The notes under the pieces: model-generated | Told to the model about the DNA's origin: nothing | The model's database searches: none | What the model saw: only the letters and a program-made list of their open reading frames with translations | Made by a program: the position numbers and the translations under genes | In this document: one piece after another, positions 1-8,025 of the stretch | Layout of the letters: each line of letters opens with the position of its first letter | Position numbering within the stretch: the stretch's first letter is position 1 | DNA from: an uncultured Clostridia bacterium | GTDB lineage: Bacteria; Bacillota; Clostridia; Oscillospirales; Acutalibacteraceae | Length of the DNA stretch: 64,000 nucleotides | NCBI GenBank assembly: GCA_937920235.1 | Contig: CALGUK010000034.1 | Location: 248,001 to 312,000, forward strand | Reading direction: 5' to 3'

Positions 1-3000
1 GAAATCGCTTCTCTTAACGACCTTAATGCAAAGTCAATCATTGACGATATTATTCTTGAATACAGCGAGTGCTTCGGCATTCCGGCAAATTCAACGCTTA
101 CCGATGAGGCTAAGGTTAAGCAGGCAGTTGAAAAGCTTAACACTCTCGGTCACACTGAGGCATATAACAGATATAAAACAGCAGAAGCTTTTGTTAATTA
201 TCTGAATTCAAACGACGCCTCCACAAACAACAGTGCGGTTATCTATTTTGAAAACACCGTGGAAAATCTTCCTAAGGGCGAATTCGCAGACCACACTGAT
301 GAGGAGCTTAAAGAAACGCTCAAAACATTGATGGCAATTTACGAGACCTTCAACCTTTCTCACCACGAGCTTCTCGGCGAGGACTCAGAAGCAAAGTTCC
401 TTGAGCTTTACGGCTTGGTTATGGGTGAAGATGTTAAGACCGGTCAGTCAATCGGTGCTTACCCGTTCATTCCGTTCAATGACTTTGAGACAAATTATAC
501 ATACGGTCAGTATTCCGATATGTATTACGATGATACTAACCGTAGCAGTAATAAGGCTGCGGACGTAAACAACACAGGTAACTTTACAACATATGTTTCG
601 GATGACGTTATCGACCAGCCCGGTGAGGTTAGCGGTACGGCGATAGGCTGGTCACCGATGGACTACCGTCCTACAGGTAATCCGACCTTCGGAAATGCTG
701 ATGACTTCTCAAAATTCGATGCACAGATTACCAATGACGGATTTAACGGCTCATTGGCTCCGAGACTTAATCTTAAAGGAAATCTTGTTTGTAACCCCGA
801 GGGCAACGACTGGGCGATTGCAACTCTCTCAACAACATATCTCGGTGCTGAGGCAGACAGCTGGGGCGCGCTTCCCGGACTTGACCTGAGCGGTATCGCG
901 GTTAAGGGCGACAGCTCAGACGGTACTGACGCGGAAGATGTTACAAGATACGGCGAGGGTGTAATTCCCAACTCCTTCGTTATGTATGTTGACTTCACAA
1001 AGGTTACAAACCTCAACCTCAATATTAAATTTATTGTTTCCGACTCAAGCGGAACCGACTATAACTGCTATTTCTGCGGCGGTAAGGAAACAGAAACTCC
1101 CGTTATCTATCTTCTTGATGAAAACGGTGAGTGGAAGGCTGAAAAGCTCAAGGTAACGCAGACCGATATTGAAGCGGCTTCAACTTTTGCAAGAAAGGTT
1201 GATACCGGTCTTTGCACAATTGCTCCTTCAGACCTTAACACGCTTCAGGGATACAAAGGATTTATCCGTATTCCTCTTTCAAACTTCAGAATCCCATCAT
1301 ACAGCGGTCTTGCAAATATAAACGTTGACTTCAAGATCCTTGATAATATTCTTGATGAGGGCTACAAAATCAAACAGGCAAAAATCTCTGTATGGGATGA
1401 AGCCGGAAACAACCAGGGCAGCAGTGTTATTATTGACTCACTCGGATTTACTTATGACCCGGCTTGCACAAACCGTGTAAGCGGTAATACGGACTGTAAC
1501 GGCGAACTCAACCAGGATAACGGCATTGACATTAAGAATATGGACGAGTACTTCGGCGTTAAGACCACCGACTCAAGTAATTTTGAAAAGATGGTTTCAA
1601 CAATTGACCCGTATGCAACCGAGGAAGAGTTCAAAAAGTCATACGAGGCTTGCAGAGATGCTTATATCGCGCTTTCTGAATATCAGAAGGGACTCGATGA
1701 GGTTAAATACACTTATCATGAGATTCTGGTTGCAAAATATGAGTCACTTTACCTCGATTATGCTAACGAGATAAACAAGGAGCAGTGGAAACCTCTTTAC
1801 ACCGCAACTGATGATTCAACGGCTGTTGCCAAGCTTCAGAATGACCTGTATGCTCTTTCCGACAAGTCAAAGGAATACTCAATAAAAGAGGAAACAATGC
1901 TCGATTTGTATAATGAGCATAAAGACGATTATCTTTCAGCTCTCGGCTTCAATTCCGTTGAGGATGCTCAAAAGGTAATTGATATGTACGAGCTCGGTTA
2001 TCACAGACTGAGTATGGCAGACAGAAAAGCAATATCCGAAAATGATATGTCTGCTCTCGAAAATGCATACAATGCGGCAAGACGAGCAGTTGAGGTTACT
2101 CAGATTATCGCAGATGTTGAGGAATTTAAGGCAGGTATAACAAAGATCTACGGTAAGATTTCCCATCCGGATGCGGACGCGGACAGAATTCCCGATACGG
2201 AGGATACCGACAAACCCTCAAATGCGGTAAGCTATAATGCTACTGTTACCGTAACGGGTGAAGACGGTGTTGAAAGAACCGTAAACGCTCTTGAGTATTA
2301 TACCGATATGTATACTAAGATAAGTGTTTTCGGTAAAATGCTTCTGAATGACGATACAAATATCGCGGCAGGTTATATGAATATGTATGCAGCTGCCGAA
2401 GGTATTCTCGATAACTCAACCAAGATCACACCGTTTGCAGGTGCATCGGTTGACGGCGGTATCATCACTTATGAAGACCGTCTTGAAGCGGCATACAAAG
2501 ATGTTTCCGCTAAGATTGCAAACAGAGCGGTACTCGATGATGCAACACTCAAAGAGGTTGAATACTGCTTAGGTCAGTATGAGGCATTGCTCAGACGATA
2601 TGCTCTCGTTGATGAGCTCAACTATGATTACGTTCAGCTCGCGCTTCTCTTCCCTGTGGCTGATCTTGCCACAACCGACGAGGCTTATCTGACAAACGCT
2701 GACACCGGTCCCGTTTATTCATACACAGCAGACGCTGACCTCACCTATGTTGCCGCAAGACTCGGCAGATCAGTCAGCGTATATCTTGTAACTGACTATA
2801 AGTGGACTCAGGTCACCGGTTCGACATATGATTTCGGTTACTTCAGCGTAAACGGAGCAACAGGTACTGACGGTACTACGGCTTATGTCAAGCTCAATGA
2901 TTATGAAAACGGTGCAACGGCAAATATTCAGCCGATAATTTCGGTTAACGAATCAGATGCCAAGAAGGTTCCGACCGGAAATGCTTATACGGGCAAGATT

Positions 3001-3489
3001 ACCATTGCCGCTTATGACAGCGCAATGATTACAGACGGTGTTGATATTTCAACTCTCGTTCCCGTGGCTTCCGTGGATATTCCCGTTACATTTGAATCTG
3101 TCAACGGTTCAGATCCTCTTACATATGTTGTTTCATTCCCTGCAACTCAGGAAATCGAGTGGGATAAAACAACTCCTACAGACGTTTCCTATCAGGTTTC
3201 TGCAAATCTCAGCGATAATGTGCTCGATGTGAGTGTTGCAGATGCTGACCCCGACGGTAACGACAAGGTTGATATGGTTTCAACCAAGGCAGATGCTTCG
3301 GGCGAGAAGTTCGCAATGGAATACACGGCAACAAACTTTAAGACTACGTCATTTACGGGAACAGTAGAAAATCAGAAGCCTGCTGATGCTCCTACCATTA
3401 CAATCAGCCAGGCAACATGGGATTCCGTTCCTGTTGGTGAATACAGAACACAATTAACCTATTCTGTCGCTCTCGGCAGCGGCACATAA
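1..3489 (+). CDS. Large secreted/surface protein, 5' end outside window
   Basis: The reading frame is open from base 1, so this is the last 1162 codons of a larger gene; the GTG at 259 is internal. I do not recognise a named family. Visible parts are an aspartate-rich CBM-like or jelly-roll-like section (about bases 480-1470), a long mostly helical section (about 1600-2200) interrupted by a calcium-binding-like aspartate string (DADADRIPD), and a C-terminal domain (about 3110-3480) with the pattern FPATQEIEWDK ... ATWDSVPVGEYRTQLTYSV. That last domain matches the core of the ten small secreted proteins that follow. There is no membrane anchor or sortase motif at the C-terminus. The next gene starts 20 bases downstream with an SD (gggaggag), so they are probably cotranscribed. 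A role as adhesin, or as a tip or base subunit of a surface assembly, is inference. Confidence 0.85.
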   Translation, partial: EIASLNDLNAKSIIDDIILEYSECFGIPANSTLTDEAKVKQAVEKLNTLGHTEAYNRYKTAEAFVNYLNSNDASTNNSAVIYFENTVENLPKGEFADHTDEELKETLKTLMAIYETFNLSHHELLGEDSEAKFLELYGLVMGEDVKTGQSIGAYPFIPFNDFETNYTYGQYSDMYYDDTNRSSNKAADVNNTGNFTTYVSDDVIDQPGEVSGTAIGWSPMDYRPTGNPTFGNADDFSKFDAQITNDGFNGSLAPRLNLKGNLVCNPEGNDWAIATLSTTYLGAEADSWGALPGLDLSGIAVKGDSSDGTDAEDVTRYGEGVIPNSFVMYVDFTKVTNLNLNIKFIVSDSSGTDYNCYFCGGKETETPVIYLLDENGEWKAEKLKVTQTDIEAASTFARKVDTGLCTIAPSDLNTLQGYKGFIRIPLSNFRIPSYSGLANINVDFKILDNILDEGYKIKQAKISVWDEAGNNQGSSVIIDSLGFTYDPACTNRVSGNTDCNGELNQDNGIDIKNMDEYFGVKTTDSSNFEKMVSTIDPYATEEEFKKSYEACRDAYIALSEYQKGLDEVKYTYHEILVAKYESLYLDYANEINKEQWKPLYTATDDSTAVAKLQNDLYALSDKSKEYSIKEETMLDLYNEHKDDYLSALGFNSVEDAQKVIDMYELGYHRLSMADRKAISENDMSALENAYNAARRAVEVTQIIADVEEFKAGITKIYGKISHPDADADRIPDTEDTDKPSNAVSYNATVTVTGEDGVERTVNALEYYTDMYTKISVFGKMLLNDDTNIAAGYMNMYAAAEGILDNSTKITPFAGASVDGGIITYEDRLEAAYKDVSAKIANRAVLDDATLKEVEYCLGQYEALLRRYALVDELNYDYVQLALLFPVADLATTDEAYLTNADTGPVYSYTADADLTYVAARLGRSVSVYLVTDYKWTQVTGSTYDFGYFSVNGATGTDGTTAYVKLNDYENGATANIQPIISVNESDAKKVPTGNAYTGKITIAAYDSAMITDGVDISTLVPVASVDIPVTFESVNGSDPLTYVVSFPATQEIEWDKTTPTDVSYQVSANLSDNVLDVSVADADPDGNDKVDMVSTKADASGEKFAMEYTATNFKTTSFTGTVENQKPADAPTITISQATWDSVPVGEYRTQLTYSVALGSGT

Positions 3490-3509
3490 ATAAGGGAGGA
3501 GATGATTGA

Positions 3510-3956
3510 ATGAGAAAAATCCTGTCCGTAGTGTTAGCTTTAACAATGCTTGCTATCTGCACAGTTCCCTGCTTTGCTGAAACCCAGTCAATGACTATTT
3601 CAACAAAGGGTGAGGTTGCATACGAGCTCAGCTATCCTGCAGACACAGAAATCCCGTGGCTCACAAGGTCTATGGGTATCGGCGAAGTTACTGCAGTTCT
3701 TCTTAACATTGAACCCTCTAAGGTTGTTAAGGTTTCAGTTACTTCTGCTTACGGCTATAAGCTTGCTAATGACACAGATGCATCAAAAACCATTGCATAT
3801 ACTTTATCAGGCGCAGATGACATCAGATTCCTCCCGGGAGAATTCGGGAAAAGTTACGCTCTTTCAGTCAGCGTTTCGGACAGTCAATGGCAACGTGCAG
3901 CATCAGGTAAACACAGTGATTTGCTTACTTTCACTGCTGAATATGTGAATGCTTAA
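3510..3956 (+). CDS. Tandem secreted paralog 1 of 10
   Basis: 148 residues with a signal peptide (MRKILSVVLALTMLA ... CFA, cleavage near residue 23). The mature part has the family core: a YPADTEIPW strand with the conserved central tryptophan, a valine-rich middle (KVVKVSVTS), a YTLSGAD segment, and a C-terminal SQWQRAASGKHSDLLTFTAEY strand. It is the most divergent copy and lacks the usual SQL-x-x-G motif. The SD (gggaggagatg) lies just inside the gap after the large surface gene. The periodic hydrophobic strands suggest a small immunoglobulin-like beta-sandwich exported across the membrane. It has no anchor of its own. The function is unknown; structural subunit of a surface fibre is inference. 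Confidence 0.85.
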   Translation: MRKILSVVLALTMLAICTVPCFAETQSMTISTKGEVAYELSYPADTEIPWLTRSMGIGEVTAVLLNIEPSKVVKVSVTSAYGYKLANDTDASKTIAYTLSGADDIRFLPGEFGKSYALSVSVSDSQWQRAASGKHSDLLTFTAEYVNA

Positions 3957-3982
3957 ATCAAAATGAAAAGGAGAAAACCAAG

Positions 3983-4465
3983 ATGAAAAAGATTATTGCA
4001 ATTCTTATGGCTCTTGTGATGATGCTGGCAATCGCTGTTCCTGCTTTTGCTGCTGAGCTCAACGCAAAGCCCACCGAGGCAGGTGAGGTTGTTATTAAGA
4101 CAAGCACAGTTGATGCTGACGGTAACGACGCTGAAAAGTACACAGTTACTATCCCTGCAGACACAACAATTCCGTGGAGACAGAATGTTACGGCTATCGA
4201 CTACTCAATCACTTCTCAGCTCAGAAGAAATCACAGAGTTGAGGTTGAGGTTGCAGGCAGCGGTGCTATGAAGACTGTTGATAAGGCATACAGCATTGCT
4301 TATGCTCTTGACGGCGACACAGCTTACACAACAACTCAGCCCACAATCGTTAACCCCGATGTAAGAAGCCTTGACGTTGTTATTGCTGCTGCAGCTTGGG
4401 AAGCCGCTGTTGTTGAAGATTATTCAGATATCATCACATACACAGCTGCTATCGTTACGGTTTAA
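3983..4465 (+). CDS. Tandem secreted paralog 2 of 10
   Basis: 160 residues. The signal peptide is MKKIIAILMALVMMLA ... AFA. The mature protein starts near AELNAKPTEAGE and has the core YTVTIPADTTIPW, DYSITSQLRRNHRVEVEV, a YALDGDTAYTTTQ loop and the closing strand AAWEAAVVEDYSDIITYTA. Both conserved tryptophans are present. The SD is aaaggagaaaacc, with 26 bases after copy 1 and no terminator between. Its middle (RRNHRV) replaces the glycine-containing LxTGKxV found in most copies. It looks like a small beta-rich exported domain with no wall anchor, so retention at the surface would need a partner. Confidence 0.87.
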   Translation: MKKIIAILMALVMMLAIAVPAFAAELNAKPTEAGEVVIKTSTVDADGNDAEKYTVTIPADTTIPWRQNVTAIDYSITSQLRRNHRVEVEVAGSGAMKTVDKAYSIAYALDGDTAYTTTQPTIVNPDVRSLDVVIAAAAWEAAVVEDYSDIITYTAAIVTV

Positions 4466-4497
4466 TTCCGGTTTACAGATAAAAGGAGATAAAAACT

Positions 4498-4983
4498 ATG
4501 AAAAAAATTATCGCTATCGCAATGGCTCTCGTTATGATGATGGCAGTTGCAGTTCCTGCATTTGCTGCTGATCTCAGTGCAAAAGACACAGATTCAGGTG
4601 AAGTTATTATCACAACAAGCACAGACAAGGCTGACGGTTCTGACGGTGACTGGTATGTTGTTACAATTCCTGCCGACACAACCATTGCTTGGGGTGCTGA
4701 AAGCACAGAGCTCGCATATGCCGCTGAAACACACCTTCTTTACGGCAAAACACTTAATGTTAAGGTTACAAGTGCTGACTATGTTATGACATATGCTCCC
4801 GAAGCAGGCGTTTCTCTTGACCTTGCATTTGCACTTTCAGGCGATACAGATGCTGACTTTGCTACAGTTACATATCCTGCAGAAGAAAAGGCAGTTTCTG
4901 TTGACATCACTGCTGATGAATGGAACAGCGCGGTTGTCGGCGAATATGCAGATACACTCACATTCACAGCAGCTATCGTTTAA
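4498..4983 (+). CDS. Tandem secreted paralog 3 of 10
   Basis: 161 residues. The signal peptide (MKKIIAIAMALVMMMA ... AFA) is the form most common in the array. The mature domain has VVTIPADTTIAWGAES, a HLLYGKTLNVKV strand pair, FALSGDTDADF and the end ADEWNSAVVGEYADTLTFTAAIV. It stops exactly at the last strand with no extra tail. It differs from its siblings by a long insertion between the second and third strands (SADYVMTYAPEAG). The SD is aaaggagataaaaact. The domain is probably all-beta, single and exported. No enzyme motif is visible. Confidence 0.87.
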   Translation: MKKIIAIAMALVMMMAVAVPAFAADLSAKDTDSGEVIITTSTDKADGSDGDWYVVTIPADTTIAWGAESTELAYAAETHLLYGKTLNVKVTSADYVMTYAPEAGVSLDLAFALSGDTDADFATVTYPAEEKAVSVDITADEWNSAVVGEYADTLTFTAAIV

Positions 4984-5011
4984 TCCCAATTTTTTAAGGA
5001 GATAAAGACTT

Positions 5012-5491
5012 ATGAAAAAAATTATTGCACTTGTTATGGCAGTTCTTATGATGATGGCAATCGCTGTTCCTTCATTTGCTGCTACACTCGACCAGGCTAC
5101 TAACGCAGGCGAAGCTGAGGTTCTCACAGATATTTCAGGTGTTCAGGGCGACGGTTCATACACAGTTACTTATCCCGCACAGATGGCTATTACTTGGGGC
5201 GTTGAGGCAACAGCTTTTGATTACTCAGTAACAAGCCAGCTCAAGACAGGCAAGGTAGTTTCAGTTGCTATCGTTGACACAAACAATGACGGTTTCAACA
5301 TGGTAAATGCTGCTTCTGTTTCTCTTGCATACTCACTCAGCGGTACAACATCAGCTACAACATCAGCTCCTGTTGTTACAGATGAAACATTTGATTACAC
5401 AGTTAACGTTGCTGCAGCAGATTGGGCAGCAGCAGCTTATGACGAATATAAGGATACTCTTACATTCTCATCAGCAATCGTTGACGCATAA
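5012..5491 (+). CDS. Tandem secreted paralog 4 of 10
   Basis: 159 residues with signal peptide MKKIIALVMAVLMMMA ... SFA. The core is YTVTYPAQMAITWGVEAT, DYSVTSQLKTGKVVSVAI, LAYSLSGTTSATTSAPVVTDE and the closing strand ADWAAAAYDEYKDTLTFSS. This is close to the array consensus, with both tryptophans and the SQLxTGK motif. The SD (aaggagataaagact) sits 28 bases after copy 3. The threonine/alanine-rich loop around SGTTSATTSAP is unique to this copy and may be exposed. No cysteines are present after the signal peptide. Function unknown. Confidence 0.87.
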   Translation: MKKIIALVMAVLMMMAIAVPSFAATLDQATNAGEAEVLTDISGVQGDGSYTVTYPAQMAITWGVEATAFDYSVTSQLKTGKVVSVAIVDTNNDGFNMVNAASVSLAYSLSGTTSATTSAPVVTDETFDYTVNVAAADWAAAAYDEYKDTLTFSSAIVDA

Positions 5492-5515
5492 TTTTAGTTA
5501 AAAGGAGACAAAATT

Positions 5516-5992
5516 ATGAAAAAAATTATTGCTATCGCAATGGCTCTCATTATGATGATGGCTGTTACAGTTCCTGCATTTGCAGATGAAATTTCTGACA
5601 CTTCAACAGCAAAAACAGGCGAAGCTCTCGTTAAGACAGATACAACTGCCGTAGGTGCAGGTACATACACAGTTACATATCCTGCAGAAATCATTATTGA
5701 TTGGAACAAAGATGTTCACGAAGAGACATATTCAGTTAACACACAGCTTGCAGTAGGTAAATCTCTCAATGTTTCTGTTGCAGACTCAGCTACAAACACT
5801 CTTGTAGGTGTTATGACTGCAAGCGGTACAGCAGACGAGCTCACATACGACCTCGCCGGCGATACATCTGTTGATTACGTAGAAGTTAGCAACGAAACAG
5901 AGACACTTACATTCACAGTTCGCGACTGGAACAAGACAATCGCTGAATATTCAAACAAAATCACATTTACAGTTGCTCTCAGCGATATCTAA
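5516..5992 (+). CDS. Tandem secreted paralog 5 of 10
   Basis: 158 residues, signal peptide MKKIIAIAMALIMMMA ... AFA. The mature domain begins DEISDTSTAKTGEAL. It carries YTVTYPAEIIIDWNKDVH, SVNTQLAVGKSLNVSVAD, LTYDLAGDTSVDYVEV and the end VRDWNKTIAEYSNKITFTVAL. The central motif has DWNKD instead of the usual WG, which resembles the EWDKT of the large upstream protein. The SD is aaaaggagacaaaatt. The fold is likely the same exported beta-sandwich. No catalytic signature is seen. Confidence 0.87.
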   Translation: MKKIIAIAMALIMMMAVTVPAFADEISDTSTAKTGEALVKTDTTAVGAGTYTVTYPAEIIIDWNKDVHEETYSVNTQLAVGKSLNVSVADSATNTLVGVMTASGTADELTYDLAGDTSVDYVEVSNETETLTFTVRDWNKTIAEYSNKITFTVALSDI

Positions 5993-6021
5993 TTGACCCA
6001 ATTTAAAAGGAGAAAACAACA

Positions 6022-6507
6022 ATGAAAAAAATTATTGCTATCGTAATGGCTCTCGTTATGATGATGGCTGTTGCAGTTCCTGCATTTGCCGGTTCAATCT
6101 CAAAAGACGGAGAACAGTCAGGTAAAGCTACAGTTGCTACAACAACATCTGATACAGATGCTACATACACAGTTACATATCCCGCAACAACAACAATCGC
6201 TTGGGGCGACACATCAGCTCACAATGCTAACTATGCCGTTACTTCTCAGCTTCCCATCGGTGCTGTACTCAAGGTTTCTGTTGCAGCTGACAACGGCGGT
6301 GTTATGACAAGCACAACTGCTACTGCATATTCACTTACATACGCTCTTACAGGCGGTGATGAGGAAACATTCTCTGAAATCAATAACAACGAAGCTCCTA
6401 AGACAGATGTAGAGGTTTCAATCGCAGACTTCTCTGGAGCAGTTCCTGCTGTTTATGAAGGTACACTTACTTACACAGTAGTTTATGAAGCTCCGGTTAA
6501 CGCATAA
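6022..6507 (+). CDS. Tandem secreted paralog 6 of 10
   Basis: 161 residues. The signal peptide is the common form. The mature part shows YTVTYPATTTIAWGDTS, YAVTSQLPIGAVLKVSVAAD, LTYALTGGDEETFSEIN and the end IADFSGAVPAVYEGTLTYTVVY. The second conserved tryptophan is replaced by phenylalanine (DFSG). This and the GGxEETFxEIN loop are shared only with copy 10, so these two form a subfamily although three copies lie between them. The C-terminus extends a few residues (EAPVNA) past the last strand. The SD is aaaaggagaaaacaac. Confidence 0.87.
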   Translation: MKKIIAIVMALVMMMAVAVPAFAGSISKDGEQSGKATVATTTSDTDATYTVTYPATTTIAWGDTSAHNANYAVTSQLPIGAVLKVSVAADNGGVMTSTTATAYSLTYALTGGDEETFSEINNNEAPKTDVEVSIADFSGAVPAVYEGTLTYTVVYEAPVNA

Positions 6508-6529
6508 AAGATAGAGGGGAGTAAAAATT

Positions 6530-6997
6530 ATGAAAAAAATTATCGCTATTGTAATGGCACTCGTTATGATGATGGCTGTTGCTGTTCCTGCATTCGCTGC
6601 AGAGCTTACAGATGCAGCCAATAACGGCGACACATTGGTTGTCGTTGACGGTACTGCAGGTAATATCGGTGACGGTACTTACACAGTTACAATTCCTGCT
6701 GTTGTTAATCTCACATGGGGTAATGACGGTTCAGACGAATATCAAATCGATTGTCAGCTTCTTACAGGTAAAAGAGTAAAAGTTGAAATTGCAGGTGTTG
6801 AGGCTCTCAAGAGCGCAGCAGGTAATGAAATCGTTTTCGCTGCTGCTGATACAACAACAGGTCTTTCAGCTTCTGAAGTTGTTACAGATGAAGCACACGC
6901 ATTTGAAATCACAGTTGATGAAAATGCTTGGAACGCAGTTCCTTATGACGTTTATGAAGGCAGCATTTCATTCGCTTCTTCAGTAGTTGATGCATAA
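6530..6997 (+). CDS. Tandem secreted paralog 7 of 10
   Basis: 155 residues with the common signal peptide. The core is YTVTIPAVVNLTWGNDGSDEY, IDCQLLTGKRVKVEIAG, an alanine-rich middle (FAAADTTTGLSASE) and the end NAWNAVPYDVYEGSISFAS. It contains one cysteine in the CQL motif where most copies have SQL; copy 8 shares this cysteine. It has the consensus TGKxVKV strand and both tryptophans. The SD is gaggggagtaaaaatt, weaker than in its neighbours. Same inferred exported beta-sandwich; function unknown. Confidence 0.87.
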   Translation: MKKIIAIVMALVMMMAVAVPAFAAELTDAANNGDTLVVVDGTAGNIGDGTYTVTIPAVVNLTWGNDGSDEYQIDCQLLTGKRVKVEIAGVEALKSAAGNEIVFAAADTTTGLSASEVVTDEAHAFEITVDENAWNAVPYDVYEGSISFASSVVDA

Positions 6998-7021
6998 TTA
7001 ACAATTAAATGAGGGCTTTAT

Positions 7022-7501
7022 ATGAAAAAAATAATTTCATTGGCTCTTGCTCTTGTAATGATGTTTGCAGTTTGCATTCCCGCTTTTGCCAATACTCAAT
7101 ACGATAACGGTACTGCGGGAAGCATTACAAAGGTTGTAGTTGACGGTGTATCCGATATGGGAGAAGGCTCTTACACGGTGACAATTCCTGCTGAGGTAAA
7201 CATTCCTTGGGGAAATGAAGTAACAGATGTTGAATATTCAATTTTCTGCCAGCTTCAGACGGGAAAATTCGTCAAGGTTACTGTTTCTTCTGCTGATAAC
7301 GGAACAATGAAAAATTCAACTGCTACTGCATCGCTTAAATATACATTAAGCGATACAACATATACCACTACAAGCTCAGTAGTACTTGCTTCAGCTCCCG
7401 AAAATGCGGGTGTCAAGGTGAATATCCCTCAAAATGCTTGGGACGGTGCTTCTATTGACAAATACAGTGGTACATTAACATTCACAGCAGAGCTGATATA
7501 A
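7022..7501 (+). CDS. Tandem secreted paralog 8 of 10
   Basis: 159 residues. The signal peptide is MKKIISLALALVMMFA ... AFA, a divergent form. The mature N-terminus NTQYDNGTAGS is almost the same as in copy 9, pointing to a local duplication. The core shows YTVTIPAEVNIPWGNEVTD, FCQLQTGKFVKVTVSSAD, LKYTLSDTTYTTTSSVV and the end NAWDGASIDKYSGTLTFTA. It has a single cysteine (FCQL), like copy 7. The SD is less canonical (tgagggctttat), so its expression may be lower than that of its siblings. Confidence 0.87.
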   Translation: MKKIISLALALVMMFAVCIPAFANTQYDNGTAGSITKVVVDGVSDMGEGSYTVTIPAEVNIPWGNEVTDVEYSIFCQLQTGKFVKVTVSSADNGTMKNSTATASLKYTLSDTTYTTTSSVVLASAPENAGVKVNIPQNAWDGASIDKYSGTLTFTAELI

Positions 7502-7523
7502 GATTTTAAAGGAGAAAATTCAC

Positions 7524-7991
7524 ATGAAAAAGATTATTGCTATCGCAATGGCACTTGTTATGATGATGGCTGTTGCAGTTCCTGCATTCGCAAACACTCA
7601 GTACAGCGATGGTAGTGCGGGCTCAGAGACAATTATCAACACACTTACAACAAAAGAAGACGGTTCAGATCCGACTTGGTACACAGTTACAATTCCTGCA
7701 ACACAGTCAATTTACTGGGAAGCAACTGCAACAGATGTTAATTACACAATCAGCAGTCAGCTCGCAACAGGTGACGCTGTTTATGTAGAGGTTTCAGGCA
7801 ACGGTGAACTTGTTAACGCAGCAGGCGACAAGCTTACTTATACACTTGTTGGTACAGAATACACAGCTACAGCTTCTGTAGTAACAGATGAAGCAGCATC
7901 AGTTACAGTTGACACATCAGCTTCTGACTGGGCAGGCGTTCCCGTAGATGCATATTCTGATATTCTTACATTCACAGCATCTATCGCATAA
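7524..7991 (+). CDS. Tandem secreted paralog 9 of 10
   Basis: 155 residues, common signal peptide, mature N-terminus NTQYSDGSAGS as in copy 8. The core has YTVTIPATQSIYWEATATD, ISSQLATGDAVYVEVSG, LTYTLVGTEYTATASVVTDE and the end SDWAGVPVDAYSDILTFTAS. The central motif reads YWEA, without the usual glycine after tryptophan. The first half of the gene is close to copies 3, 5, 6 and 7 at the nucleotide level (signal peptide), while its mature start matches copy 8. This mosaic fits recombination between copies. The SD is aaaggagaaaattcac. Confidence 0.87.
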   Translation: MKKIIAIAMALVMMMAVAVPAFANTQYSDGSAGSETIINTLTTKEDGSDPTWYTVTIPATQSIYWEATATDVNYTISSQLATGDAVYVEVSGNGELVNAAGDKLTYTLVGTEYTATASVVTDEAASVTVDTSASDWAGVPVDAYSDILTFTASIA

Positions 7992-8025
7992 TTCCTGTAC
8001 TCTACTTTAAAGGAGAGTTATCACT

